A stretch of 64,000 nucleotides of DNA from UBA6019 sp035535055 (GTDB lineage Bacteria; Chloroflexota; Dormibacteria; Dormibacterales; Dormibacteraceae). The notes under the pieces are model-generated. The model saw nothing but the letters and a program-made list of their open reading frames with translations. It was not told the DNA's origin and did not search any database. Position 1 is the first letter of the stretch; each line of letters starts with the position of its first letter. Positions 26,090 through 34,368 of the stretch are shown one piece after another. Made by a program: the position numbers and the translations under genes. The stretch covers positions 40,172 through 104,171 of the forward strand of contig DATLQT010000034.1 of NCBI GenBank assembly GCA_035535055.1. The letters run 5' to 3'.

Positions 26090-26794
26090 ATGGGCGGCAT
26101 GTACGGACTTCCGGGTGACGCGGATGTCACGCGCGCGATCGAGGAGGCCCCGCTTCGGGGCGAGGAGCGGCGCGACCACACCGCCCGTTCGGTGCGCGAC
26201 GCGCTCGCGGAGCGGCTGGGCCTCGATCCGCGCGACCTGGGCACGGTCAGCGCCGATGCCGCCACCCGCGCCCTGGCCAACTTGAACCTGACCCTAGAGC
26301 GCCTCCACCAGCTGGAGGAGGCGGCCATCATGGACGAGCTGACCGGGGTCTACCGCAGGGGTCACGGGATGATGATCCTGACCCGCGAGCTTCGGCGAGC
26401 CTTCCGCTCGCCGGACGACCGGCTGGTGGTCGCCTTCATCGACGTCGACGGGCTAAAGCGCTTCAACGACTCCAAGGGCCACGCCGCGGGCGACCGGCTC
26501 TTGAAGGAGCTGACCGAGGCTCTCGCCAAGCGGCTTCGCTCGCATGACATCGTCTTCCGCTACGGCGGCGACGAGTTCGTCTGCATCCTGCCGGGCGCCA
26601 ACCTCGACGGCGCCGCGCCGATCTTCGACGCCGTGGTCGAGTCCTTCTTCGAGAGCGGGCCCGAGCGGAGCTTCAGCGTCGGGCTGGCCGAGCTGCAGGA
26701 GGGCGACACGCCCGAGAGCCTGGTCGCCCGGGCCGACGCCGCTCTCTACGAGGCTCGATCGCGAGCCGGCAGCCGGCCGGCGCAGCCCTGCTAA
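26090..26794 (+). CDS. Diguanylate cyclase (GGDEF domain)
   Basis: A 234-residue cyclic-di-GMP synthase. The GGDEF domain covers about residues 80-225, with MDELTGVYRRGHG at its start, FIDVDGLKRFNDSKGHAAGD, and the active-site loop YGGDEFV. A canonical product-inhibition I-site RSHD sits five residues before it. The N-terminal 75 residues are a short helical region with no recognised sensor. ATG 26090 follows GAGGGG. The gene is convergent with mpg; both stop codons share the tetranucleotide CTAA at 26791-26794. Confidence 0.9.
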   Translation: MGGMYGLPGDADVTRAIEEAPLRGEERRDHTARSVRDALAERLGLDPRDLGTVSADAATRALANLNLTLERLHQLEEAAIMDELTGVYRRGHGMMILTRELRRAFRSPDDRLVVAFIDVDGLKRFNDSKGHAAGDRLLKELTEALAKRLRSHDIVFRYGGDEFVCILPGANLDGAAPIFDAVVESFFESGPERSFSVGLAELQEGDTPESLVARADAALYEARSRAGSRPAQPC

Positions 26795-27474
26795 CGAAGC
26801 CGATCCACCCGGCTGGCTGCGGGGACCGGCCGCGAGAGGTGCGGCGAATCGAGGCAGAATCGCCAGGGGCGGTCCTTCCAAGCGCCTGAATAGTCGACGC
26901 CCACCCGCGGCGCCTGCAGCACGCGGCCGGGCCGGAAGCCGTCGTCCACCAGGTAGAGGCCGGGAGGGGCCAGCGGCTTCCCGTCGAGGCTGCGGTCGAT
27001 CTCGAGCGACCGGCAGAGCAGTCCCGGACCGCTGCAGCGGCCGACCCCCGGGCCGGGGTCCAGCGCCCGCGCCAGCACCGCCTGCGGCTCCCCGGCCGGG
27101 CGGGTGACGAAATTGAGGCAGTTCCAAATCCCATAGACGAGGTAGACGTAGGCATGGCCCGGCGGCCCATACATCGTGGCCGTCCGCGGCGTCAGCCCGC
27201 GGGCGCTGTGGGCGGCCAGGTCCTCGGGCCCGAGGTAGGCCTCGACCTCGACCAGCCGGCCGCTCAGCCGGCGCCCCTCGAACTCGCGGACCAGCACCTT
27301 GCCCACGAGCTCGGTGGCGACGGTCAGCGTGTCGCGGGCGAAGAAGTCGGGTCCGAGGATGCTTTCGATGCCCCAGTCTCTCGCGCTCGACGGGCCTGGT
27401 GGCGACGCTTGTCCCGGTAGAGGAGCACGTCGCCGGCGGCGAAGAGCTCGTCCTGTCGCTGGCCGGGCTGCCAC
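26791..27474 (-). CDS. DNA-3-methyladenine glycosylase (Mpg/AAG family)
   Basis: A base-excision glycosylase of the AAG type: LVGKVLVREFEGRRLSGRLV, VEAYLGPEDLAAHSARGLTP with the catalytic Glu, RTATMYGPPGHAYVYLVYG and the CLNFVT segment. The conserved domain begins at GPDFFARDTL (about 27355). The only standard start upstream is GTG 27474, which overlaps the diguanylate cyclase gene on the same strand by 151 bp; a rarer start near 27370 is possible. The C-terminus ends after FCLDSPHLSRPVP. This is the second alkylation-repair glycosylase of the window (the other is at 7862). Confidence 0.82.
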   Translation of the reverse strand: MAARPATGRALRRRRRAPLPGQASPPGPSSARDWGIESILGPDFFARDTLTVATELVGKVLVREFEGRRLSGRLVEVEAYLGPEDLAAHSARGLTPRTATMYGPPGHAYVYLVYGIWNCLNFVTRPAGEPQAVLARALDPGPGVGRCSGPGLLCRSLEIDRSLDGKPLAPPGLYLVDDGFRPGRVLQAPRVGVDYSGAWKDRPWRFCLDSPHLSRPVPAASRVDRLR

Positions 27475-28703
27475 TCGACGACGCCGAAGCTCAGTTCCAG
27501 CCCGACCGTCGGCGCGGCCTCGAGGCGCTCGGCACGCAACCCGGCCTCGATTCGGGCGGCGACCTCGCGGGCCTGAGCGCGGCCCGCAGCGGGCATCGCG
27601 ATCCCGAACTCGTCTCCACCCAGCCGGGCGGAGATGTCGGAGGTCCGGACCGCCTTTCGAATCACCCCGGCGACCGCCCGAATCGCTTCGTCGCCGGCGT
27701 GATGGCCGAAACCGTCGTTGAGCTTCTTCAAATCGTCGAGGTCCATCAGCATCAGCGACAGGGGCCGGCGGTGGCGCCGGGCGCCGGCCAGCTCACGCCC
27801 GACGGCGGACTCGAACTCGCTCCGGTTGGCGAGGCCGGTCAGGTAGTCGGTATGCGCCTCTCGACGGTGTTCGAGAGCATGGTCGAGGGCGGCCGCGAGG
27901 TGGTCCGAGACGGAAGTGACGAAGTCGATCTCCGACTCTTCGAAACGGCGCTTGCGCTTGCTGCCCACCGCCAGGATGCCGAGGTTGCCGCGCGCGCCGA
28001 GCAGCGGAACGAGCAGCGCGCTCCGGTAGGCGTCGAAGGCGACGTCGGAAGCCGGCACGTCGAGGCGGACGGCCGCGGCGGTCGCGGCCGCGCGCTGGAC
28101 CGCTGGGCTGGCTGTGATGTCCAGCCGCAGCAGGCGGGCACGGACCTCCTCCGAGATACCGTGAGCGTGGACGAGGGACAGGTTCTCGCCGGAGCCGAGC
28201 CAGATCCCGCCCGAATCGAGGCCCATCGCCCGCAGGGTCTCGTTGAGACCCGCCTCAGCCACCAGTTCGGGGTCCAGGGTCCGGTTAACCGCGCGGGAGA
28301 TGCCGACGAGCGACCGCAACGCCTTCTGCTGCGCGCGGTTCTCGCTCGCCTCGGCGTCGAGGTAGGACCTGGTGACGACGAGGACCAGGGCGCGGCCGAG
28401 GGCTTCCCCGCCGTCGAGCCGCCGGCCCACAACCGAGACTGAGATCATCGTCAGCTCCAGCAGGTGGTCGAGCCCGATGCCCTCCGCCCGCAGCCGCTCT
28501 ACCGCCACGCCGGCACGCAGCGCCTGCGCGATGGGTATCTCGTCGAGGCCTGCCCGATCGCATTCCACGACGATCCGGGCGAGTGTCCTTGCGAACTCGG
28601 TCGGATCCTCGCCGGCTTCCCCGAAAGCCTCCCGGGCCTCGGTGAGTTGGGCGATCGCGTCGACCGCGTCGCTCTCCGCCCGCTGAAGATTGTTGCTGGT
28701 CAT
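27324..28703 (-). CDS. Diguanylate cyclase with GAF-type sensor domain
   Basis: A 459-residue regulator. Residues 1-120 are helical, 125-275 look like a GAF domain (NRTLDPELVAEAGLNETLRA... VPLLGARGNLGILAVGS). Residues 285-440 form the GGDEF cyclase (DYLTGLANRSEFES, LMDLDDLKKLNDGFGHHAGD, LGGDEFG). The I-site RTSD lies five residues before the active loop, so product inhibition is expected. ATG 28703. It is divergent from the aldolase gene (143 bp) and overlaps the Mpg gene downstream. Confidence 0.88.
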   Translation of the reverse strand: MTSNNLQRAESDAVDAIAQLTEAREAFGEAGEDPTEFARTLARIVVECDRAGLDEIPIAQALRAGVAVERLRAEGIGLDHLLELTMISVSVVGRRLDGGEALGRALVLVVTRSYLDAEASENRAQQKALRSLVGISRAVNRTLDPELVAEAGLNETLRAMGLDSGGIWLGSGENLSLVHAHGISEEVRARLLRLDITASPAVQRAAATAAAVRLDVPASDVAFDAYRSALLVPLLGARGNLGILAVGSKRKRRFEESEIDFVTSVSDHLAAALDHALEHRREAHTDYLTGLANRSEFESAVGRELAGARRHRRPLSLMLMDLDDLKKLNDGFGHHAGDEAIRAVAGVIRKAVRTSDISARLGGDEFGIAMPAAGRAQAREVAARIEAGLRAERLEAAPTVGLELSFGVVEWQPGQRQDELFAAGDVLLYRDKRRHQARRARETGASKASSDPTSSPATR

Positions 28704-28846
28704 TTATCTTCCTGTCTTATTTGACGGCGCCGTTGTAATGAAATTGCGGCGCGCGGGCACCCATCTGCTTCGGCGCGCTCGGATCGGGCGCGCTGGCTTA
28801 AAGTTGAGAGCAACTCCAATTCCGGTTGAGAGAGGAAGACCTTCAA

Positions 28847-29923
28847 ATGGCAACTGTCGCGGCCACCCGGACGGACAAGCTCGAGTCCATCCTCGGCGAC
28901 GAGGCGAAGTACCTTCTCGAGCATGCCTGCAAGACGGTCGACAAGTCGACTCTCCATCTCCCCGGGCCCGATTTCGTGACCCGCGCGTGGGGCGCCAGCG
29001 ATCGCCCCGTCCAGTCGCTCCGCAACCTGGAGTCGATCTACAACCACGGGCGGCTCGCGGGCACCGGGTACGTCTCGATCCTGCCGGTCGACCAGGGCAT
29101 CGAGCATTCGGCCGGGGCCTCTTTCGCCAAGAACCCGCTGTACTTCGACGGAGAGAACATCGTCAAGCTGGCGATCGAGGGCGGCTGCAACGCCGTCGCC
29201 TCCACCTTCGGCGTCCTCGGCTCGGTGGCGCGCCGGTACGCGCACCGCATCCCCTTCATCGTCAAGCTCAACCACAACCAGCTGCTGACCTATCCCAACG
29301 AGTTCGACCAGATCATGTTCGGGACCGTCCGCGAGGCCTGGGAGATGGGCGCGGCGGCTGTGGGGGCCACCATCTACTTCGGCTCCGAGCAGTCAAGCCG
29401 GCAGATCGTGGAGGTCTCCCGCGTCTTCCACGAGGCGCATGAGCTGGGGATGGCCACGGTGCTCTGGTGCTACTTGCGCAACCCTGCCTTCAGCGTCGAC
29501 GGCAAGAACTACGAAGTCTCCGCCGACCTTACCGGCCAGGCCAACCACATCGGAGTGACGATCGAGGCGGACATCATCAAGCAGAAGGCGCCGGAGACCA
29601 ACGGCGGATTCAACGCCCTCAAGTTCGGCAAGACCTCGCCGCTGGTCTACGAGAAGCTGACCAGCGACCACCCGATCGACCTGACCCGCTACCAGGTCCT
29701 CAACTGCTACTCGGGACGCGCGGGGTTGATCAACTCGGGCGGCGCCTCCTCCGGCGAGAGCGATCTCAAAGAGGCGGTGCGCACCGCGGTCATCAACAAG
29801 CGTGCCGGCGGCACTGGCCTGATCTCGGGACGGAAGGCATTCCAGCGGCCGTTCGCCGAGGGCGTGGCGCTCCTGAACGCGATCCAGGATGTGTACCTCA
29901 ACCCAGGAGTGACGATCGCCTGA
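28847..29923 (+). CDS. Class I fructose-bisphosphate aldolase (DhnA/FbaB type)
   Basis: A 358-residue Schiff-base aldolase that cleaves or forms fructose 1,6-bisphosphate in glycolysis/gluconeogenesis. Recognisable family segments are YVSILPVDQGIEHSAGASFA, RIPFIVKLNHNQLLTYP, and the later region with ADIIKQKAPETNGGF and NSGGASSGESDL (phosphate binding). The start is ATG 28847, preceded by an AG-rich ribosome site; TTG 28826 would only add a few residues. It overlaps the following MBL gene through CTGA. Confidence 0.9.
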   Translation: MATVAATRTDKLESILGDEAKYLLEHACKTVDKSTLHLPGPDFVTRAWGASDRPVQSLRNLESIYNHGRLAGTGYVSILPVDQGIEHSAGASFAKNPLYFDGENIVKLAIEGGCNAVASTFGVLGSVARRYAHRIPFIVKLNHNQLLTYPNEFDQIMFGTVREAWEMGAAAVGATIYFGSEQSSRQIVEVSRVFHEAHELGMATVLWCYLRNPAFSVDGKNYEVSADLTGQANHIGVTIEADIIKQKAPETNGGFNALKFGKTSPLVYEKLTSDHPIDLTRYQVLNCYSGRAGLINSGGASSGESDLKEAVRTAVINKRAGGTGLISGRKAFQRPFAEGVALLNAIQDVYLNPGVTIA

Positions 29924-30606
29924 GAATCGCCTTCCTCGGAACCGGGGCGGCATTCTCCCTCGAGCGCTACAACGCCGGGATCGTGGTCGACGGCCGCTAC
30001 CTCCTCGATGGCGGGGCGCCGCTGCTGCCGCACATGCAGCGCCTGGGCATCGACCCCGGCGCGATCGAGGCCGTCTTCCTCACCCACTTCCACGGTGACC
30101 ACACCCTCGGGCTCTGCACATTCGTCCTCCACCGGGCGTTCATCGTCAAAGAGCCATTCACGATCGTCGGGCCGGCCGGCGTCGAGGAACGGCTGGAGTC
30201 GCTCTTCCGGGCTGCCTGGGGAGTCGACTGGGAGACGATGCGAAGAAATCTCAACCTCACCTACCAGGAGGCGGGCGAGCGCGGCAAGGTTGCCGGGGTC
30301 GACTACGAGACGGTCGCCCTCGACCACGGGAGCAGCGGCTGCACCGGGTTCCGGCTGAAGATCGGCGGCCGCCTGCTGGCCTACTCGGGCGACAGCCAGG
30401 CAACTCCACCGCTCGACCGGTTGGTGGAGGGTGCCGACATCGCGATCGTCGAGGCAACCGAACCGGGCCATCCCTACTCGCACCTCGGCTTCGAGGAGGC
30501 GCTTGCCCTTCGCGACCGTCACCCGAGCACCCGCTTCTTCTTCGTCCACGTCTACGCCGGGGAACTGGAGGGCGCCGTCCGTGACCTCCAGGTCATCGAT
30601 GTCTGA
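29920..30606 (+). CDS. MBL-fold metallohydrolase (RNase Z-like)
   Basis: A 228-residue metallo-beta-lactamase-fold enzyme: N-terminal RIAFLGTGAAFSLERYNAG, zinc motif THFHGDHTLGL (HxHxDH), later GRLLAYSGDSQ (Asp ligand) and the C-terminal His in EPGHPYSHLGFEEAL. This resembles ribonuclease Z/arylsulfatase-like proteins, but no tRNA-binding exosite is obvious. The fold requires the β-strand starting at 29920, which only CTG provides. The CTG overlaps the aldolase TGA as CTGA, implying coupling. It overlaps the next gene by 8 bp. Confidence 0.82.
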   Translation: MRIAFLGTGAAFSLERYNAGIVVDGRYLLDGGAPLLPHMQRLGIDPGAIEAVFLTHFHGDHTLGLCTFVLHRAFIVKEPFTIVGPAGVEERLESLFRAAWGVDWETMRRNLNLTYQEAGERGKVAGVDYETVALDHGSSGCTGFRLKIGGRLLAYSGDSQATPPLDRLVEGADIAIVEATEPGHPYSHLGFEEALALRDRHPSTRFFFVHVYAGELEGAVRDLQVIDV

Positions 30607-30865
30607 TCCGGCGCCGGCGGGGCCGACCGAACGCACGCTGGGAGCGATCCTGGTCGGCGCCGTGGCCGGCATCGTGGTGTTCGCCTGCATGGTCGGGGGG
30701 GCGCTGCTGCTCTATCAGCGCGTTTACGGTTCCTCGCTGCCGGCGTTGGTCATCCTGCTGGCGATCTTCGGAGGCCTCGGCGCCTACCTGGCCTGGCTGA
30801 TCGCGGTGCTTATCTTTTCCTCGATCCGGCGCCCGGAGGACGGCGAGGCGGAGTCCAGCTCCTAG
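30599..30865 (+). CDS. Small two-helix membrane protein
   Basis: An 88-residue protein with two hydrophobic helices (about residues 15-40 and 48-72, AILVGAVAGIVVFACMVGGA and LVILLAIFGGLGAYLAWLIA) and an acidic C-terminus. ATG 30599 lies inside the end of the MBL gene. I recognise no family. It ends 7 bp before the convergent VOC gene. Confidence 0.68.
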   Translation: MSDPAPAGPTERTLGAILVGAVAGIVVFACMVGGALLLYQRVYGSSLPALVILLAIFGGLGAYLAWLIAVLIFSSIRRPEDGEAESSS

Positions 30866-30871
30866 CAGGCG

Positions 30872-31657
30872 CTAGGGCGTGATCTCGACCCGAACGCCGT
30901 CGGGGTCGAGGAGGCTGCCCGGCTCGAGTTGGGGCCGGGCGACGCGGAAGTATTCCAGGCCGGCCACGTCGTCCGCGACCCGCTCAGCGCCCGGGCCGCC
31001 GAGGAGGTTGATGCCCAAGTGATGGTGATAGCGCTCCCAGGAGACGAAGCGGAAGGGCCCAAAGCCGGCGGTGAGATCCATGCCCAGTTCCCGGTAGAAG
31101 TCGACCGAGCGGTCGAGGTCGGCAACGGTCAGGTGGACATGGCCCAGCCGGCTGTCGGCGGGGAACTCCTCCAGCTTGCCTCGTCCCTCTCCCATCAGCG
31201 CTTCGAGGTCCAACGGGTCGACGGCCATCGCCACCTGGTCGCCAGTCCAGGTCCACTGGTCGGCCGGCCGGTCGGCGTAGACCTCGATGCCGTTGCCCTC
31301 AGGGTCGCTGAGGTAGATCGCCTGACTGACCAGATGATCACTGGCCCCGTCGAGGGGGATGCCGAGCTCGGAGCAGCGCCAGAGGAACTGTCCGAGGCGC
31401 CGAGCGTCCGGGAGCAGCAGAGCGAAGTGGTAGAGGCCGGCCGTCCGGTGCGGTCGAGCCCGGCCACCCGGGAGCCTGCGCAGGTGAAGCTTTGGTTGAT
31501 CGGCGAAGCCGAGGATGGCGTGATCGGTTCCCAGGTCGAGGAGCCGAAATCCCAGTCGCTGGTAGTAGCGGACCTCCAGCTCCAGGTTGAGAACCTTGAG
31601 GCCGAGACCGCTCAGCGGCCAGCCACTCGGCGCTGCCGATTCCATGCTGGATATCAT
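30872..31657 (-). CDS. VOC family protein (two-domain extradiol dioxygenase/CatE-like)
   Basis: A 261-residue protein with two vicinal-oxygen-chelate modules. Potential metal ligands are H in GLYHFALLLPD and E in NGIEVYADRP for the first half, and H in RLGHVHLTVADL plus E in GVRVEITP for the second. The arrangement resembles catechol 2,3-dioxygenase (CatE type), though a glyoxalase-like role cannot be excluded. The start may be ATG 31657 or 31645. It is divergent from a small gene starting at 31669, only 11 bp away. Confidence 0.82.
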   Translation of the reverse strand: MISSMESAAPSGWPLSGLGLKVLNLELEVRYYQRLGFRLLDLGTDHAILGFADQPKLHLRRLPGGRARPHRTAGLYHFALLLPDARRLGQFLWRCSELGIPLDGASDHLVSQAIYLSDPEGNGIEVYADRPADQWTWTGDQVAMAVDPLDLEALMGEGRGKLEEFPADSRLGHVHLTVADLDRSVDFYRELGMDLTAGFGPFRFVSWERYHHHLGINLLGGPGAERVADDVAGLEYFRVARPQLEPGSLLDPDGVRVEITP

Positions 31658-31668
31658 CGACCAAGCCG

Positions 31669-31944
31669 ATGACCGACCAGCTGACCGGAACCACGCCCCG
31701 CCTGCCGTGGGTCCGCGAGCAGCTGCGGATCGCGCTCGACATCCTCGACAACCCGGGCGGCGGCCTCGTCTTTGGCTACCAGGCGCTCGGTCAGGCCCGC
31801 GCCCACCTGGCCGAGACGGAGCCCGAGCGCTGGGAGGGCGCCATAGACGACCTCGAAGGCGCCGAGCGGCAGGCCCTCTGGCGCAACTACGGGCGCGCCC
31901 ACGACCTGATCCAGCAGGCCCTCTCCAAGCTGCCCGAGAGCTAA
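31669..31944 (+). CDS. Small hypothetical protein
   Basis: A 91-residue, largely helical protein (VREQLRIALDILDNPGGG, then a second helix rich in Glu and Ala, then NYGRAHDLIQQALSKLP). ATG 31669. No transmembrane segment, no known family. It is convergent with the ssb gene. Confidence 0.55.
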   Translation: MTDQLTGTTPRLPWVREQLRIALDILDNPGGGLVFGYQALGQARAHLAETEPERWEGAIDDLEGAERQALWRNYGRAHDLIQQALSKLPES

Positions 31945-31999
31945 CCGGCCCGGGTGGCCGAAGGCGGCGGGCGTCCCCCGCCGCCCTCGCCGCCGAACC

Positions 32000-32344
32000 T
32001 CACGTCGCCGCGTCCGGCCTCGGGCCGACCATCTGCATCGAATCGCCGATGACCTCGGTCGAGTAGTGCTTCCTGCCCTCGGCGTCGGCCCAGCTGCGGG
32101 TCTGAAGCCGGCCTTCGGCGTAGATCAGCCGCCCTTTCCGCAGGTACTCGGCGGCGACCTCCGCCTGCCGGCCGAAGAGCACCAGGCTGTGGAAGTCGGT
32201 GTGCTCTTTGCGGTTGCCGTCCTCGTCATGACCGGCGTAGCTGTTGGTGGCAACCCGAAGGTTGGCCACCTGCATCCCCCCGGCGGTGGCGCGGAGCTCA
32301 GGGTCGGCGGCGAGATGCCCCATCAGGATGACCTTGTTCACCAT
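32000..32344 (-). CDS. ssb: Single-stranded DNA-binding protein without the acidic C-terminal tip
   Basis: A 114-residue OB-fold SSB: MVNKVILMGHLAADPELRAT, then VANLRVATNSY, HTDFHSLVLFGRQAEVAAEYLRKG and GRLQTRSWADAEGR. Housekeeping SSBs end in an acidic tip (DDDIPF-like) that recruits repair proteins; this one ends GPRPDAAT, so it lacks that tail. It is the last gene of an operon with secretion-like genes (33757-34008, 32871-33725, 32362-32874). An accessory SSB for conjugation or competence is thus more likely than the chromosomal replication SSB. A strong GGAGGAGG lies about 8 nt before the ATG. Confidence 0.88.
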   Translation of the reverse strand: MVNKVILMGHLAADPELRATAGGMQVANLRVATNSYAGHDEDGNRKEHTDFHSLVLFGRQAEVAAEYLRKGRLIYAEGRLQTRSWADAEGRKHYSTEVIGDSMQMVGPRPDAAT

Positions 32345-32361
32345 GGTTGTTACTCCTCCTC

Positions 32362-32874
32362 CTAAGTGGTTGTCTGGGTGCCGTCTGAACGCAGCTGCTG
32401 CAGCCAGGCTGCCGGGTCGATGAGCCGGCCGCCTGAATGGACCTCGAAGTGAAGGTGTGGGCCGGTCGAGTTCCCGCTCGTGCCCACCTCCGCGATGCGG
32501 TCGCCGGCCTGGACCAGCTGGCCGCTGCTGACAAGGACCCTCGACAGGTGGCAGTAGAGGGTCACCAGTCCGCCGCCGTGATCGAGCCGGACGTAGTTGC
32601 CGCACGAGGAAGGCTGGCTGCCGGTCCCTGCGATCGCAGCGAGAGGGGCCAGGACGGGAGTCCCGATGGGGGCCGCGAGGTCGATGCCGGAGTGGAAGTG
32701 GCCGCCCGGGCAGGCTGTATCCACCGGTTCGAGCGCAACCGCCGTGCAGCCGAAGGGCTGGGTCAGGATCGCCCCGGGCACGATCTCGGCCGGGGGCAGC
32801 GACCGGTGGCCGGCGAGAAGGATCAGCGAGAGCCCGGCGGCGCCGAACCCCACCGCGGACAGGACCGAGTTCAT
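32362..32874 (-). CDS. Membrane-anchored M23 (LytM) peptidase
   Basis: A 170-residue zinc endopeptidase-fold protein. Residues 8-24 are a membrane anchor (GFGAAGLSLILLAG). The LytM core has HFHSGIDLAAP (first His/Asp pair) and GPHLHFEVHSGGR (HxH). Both zinc-binding motifs are present, so it should be active on peptidoglycan peptides. In secretion operons it would act as the VirB1-like wall-opening enzyme. ATGA overlap with the VirB6-like gene shows coupling. Confidence 0.88.
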   Translation of the reverse strand: MNSVLSAVGFGAAGLSLILLAGHRSLPPAEIVPGAILTQPFGCTAVALEPVDTACPGGHFHSGIDLAAPIGTPVLAPLAAIAGTGSQPSSCGNYVRLDHGGGLVTLYCHLSRVLVSSGQLVQAGDRIAEVGTSGNSTGPHLHFEVHSGGRLIDPAAWLQQLRSDGTQTTT

Positions 32875-33725
32875 GCGGCGTGCCCAGTGCCGTGGACGGC
32901 GAGGTGCGCGAAGTGCTTCACCGCGCTCATGGCGTGGGAGCCGGCGCTCGAGGTTGAGCTGAGCGCGCCCGGGACCTTGAAGGCGAGCAGCAGCGTCGCC
33001 AGCGCGAAGACGTGGCGCACGGGGTTCCAGGCGGCCGTGCCGAGGTCGAGCTGGAGCCCGACCTGGAGAACCAGCAGCTGGAGCGGCTGCATCAGCAGGG
33101 TGGCGAGGAAGAGCTCGCCCCATTTCTTGGCGAAGTGCTGGGTGTCCGGCAGCACCGAGAGGATCGCCGCCACCGGCGCGGTGATCGCCAGGACGACCAG
33201 GAGCGAATAGCGGAGCGCGTAGCCGACGCCGAGCACCGCGTAGCCGCCGAAGAGCGCGGCCAGCACGGCCAGGCTGAGCGCGGAGCCCCTGCCGAGGTCA
33301 CCGAGAGCGAAGAGGCTGGACGGATTGAAGGCAAGCCCCACCCCGAGCACCGCCGAGCAGAGCGCGTTGTTGACGTCGATCGCCGCCTGCATCAGCGGCA
33401 GCGAGAAGTTGACGAGGACGATTGCCAGGAGGAGCCGGGGGAGCAGGATCCGGACTGTGTAGAGGCTGCTGATCCCGTGGCCGAACATGATCTGGTAGCA
33501 GCCCCAGGCCACCACCGCGCCCAGCGAGGCGTCGGCGATCACGACCACGACCGGCTGGAAGTTCGCGATCGTCGAGGCCTCGGTGAAGGGGCGCCCACCG
33601 GCGAGGATGTCGGTGGTGGCGAAGAGGAAGCCGCTCACCAGAGAGGTGACGTCTCCCGCGCTGCCGTGGATGGCGTCGGCCACCGTCTGCCAGAACCAGC
33701 TGACGGGATCGAGGGGAAGGCTCAT
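32871..33725 (-). CDS. Polytopic membrane protein, VirB6/TrbL-like (first copy)
   Basis: A 284-residue protein with about six membrane helices (for example VVVVIADASLGAVVAWGCY, LLPRLLLAIVLVNFSLPLMQ, ILSVLPDT after the central helices) and a hydrophilic Ser/Ala-rich C-terminus. The topology and the neighbouring two-helix pilin-like protein match VirB6/TrbL proteins of type IV secretion systems; sequence alone is not diagnostic. A second copy with the same arrangement is at 50955-51941. ATG 33725. Confidence 0.65.
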   Translation of the reverse strand: MSLPLDPVSWFWQTVADAIHGSAGDVTSLVSGFLFATTDILAGGRPFTEASTIANFQPVVVVIADASLGAVVAWGCYQIMFGHGISSLYTVRILLPRLLLAIVLVNFSLPLMQAAIDVNNALCSAVLGVGLAFNPSSLFALGDLGRGSALSLAVLAALFGGYAVLGVGYALRYSLLVVLAITAPVAAILSVLPDTQHFAKKWGELFLATLLMQPLQLLVLQVGLQLDLGTAAWNPVRHVFALATLLLAFKVPGALSSTSSAGSHAMSAVKHFAHLAVHGTGHAA

Positions 33726-33756
33726 TTCGTCATCGCTTCGGAATTTCCAGCCGGCT

Positions 33757-34008
33757 CTAGCTCGGCAGCGAGCCCTTGAGGACGTCGACCAGGGTGGTCG
33801 CCATCTCCACACCGATGGTGCCGATGACGATGCGCTGGATCCAGAGCTTGGCCTGGGTCACGGCCGACGACTCGACCGCGGTCATCTTCCAGAGAAAGGC
33901 GAGTACGAAGGCCAGCGCGCCGATCGAGCCGACCAGGGCGCGGGCCACCAGGATCCAGTTGTTGATGATGTCCAGCACCGGCTGGACGTTGGTCGTGAGC
34001 AGGGTCAA
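33757..34008 (-). CDS. VirB2/TrbC-like two-helix pilin-type protein (first copy)
   Basis: An 83-residue protein with two membrane helices (NWILVARALVGSIGALAFVL and WIQRIVIGTIGVEMATTLVDV) joined by a short loop, the pattern of VirB2/TrbC conjugative pilins. A signal-peptide-like cleavage is not obvious. Start: GGAGG sits directly before the GTG at 34017 and about 8 nt before the TTG at 34008, so the TTG is favoured. It heads the operon with VirB6-like, M23 and SSB genes. A conserved upstream 19-bp element is at 34070-34088. Confidence 0.62.
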   Translation of the reverse strand: MTLLTTNVQPVLDIINNWILVARALVGSIGALAFVLAFLWKMTAVESSAVTQAKLWIQRIVIGTIGVEMATTLVDVLKGSLPS

Positions 34009-34069
34009 TTTCCACACCTCCGAAACTCGATTTGGCAGGCCAAGTCTCGGCGGCGGCAGGCGGGAAGGA

Positions 34070-34088
34070 AACCAGCCCGGTTAAGACC
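34070..34088 (-). promoter_or_regulatory. Conserved 19-bp upstream element, copy A
   Basis: Read on the minus strand this is GGTCTTAACCGGGCTGGTT, 53-62 nt upstream of the pilin-like gene. It differs from copy B at 40469-40487 at a single base. The remainder of the 34009-34368 gap holds no credible gene; it separates this operon from the methyltransferase gene. Confidence 0.6.
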
Positions 34089-34368
34089 AACCAGGATTCA
34101 CGCCAGGCGGGACCATCGATGGCGGCTACTTCCGTGGCCGCAGGGCGCGCGGTCCCCCGGTGGATGTTCTTACCTGGGCAAAAGAAGCGGCTCCCCAATC
34201 GTGGTTGGCAACCCAGCCGCGGACCTCAGCGATCGCCGCCCGGCGCCACTGTCTGAAGAGGCGACTCCCTTCGCCTGACGCGGCTGGGATCGATCCAGGG
34301 GACGCCAACCGAGTTGCCGACGGGATTGAAGCCGGCCCCTGGGGAACGGCTGCAGCGCATCCGGCCGG

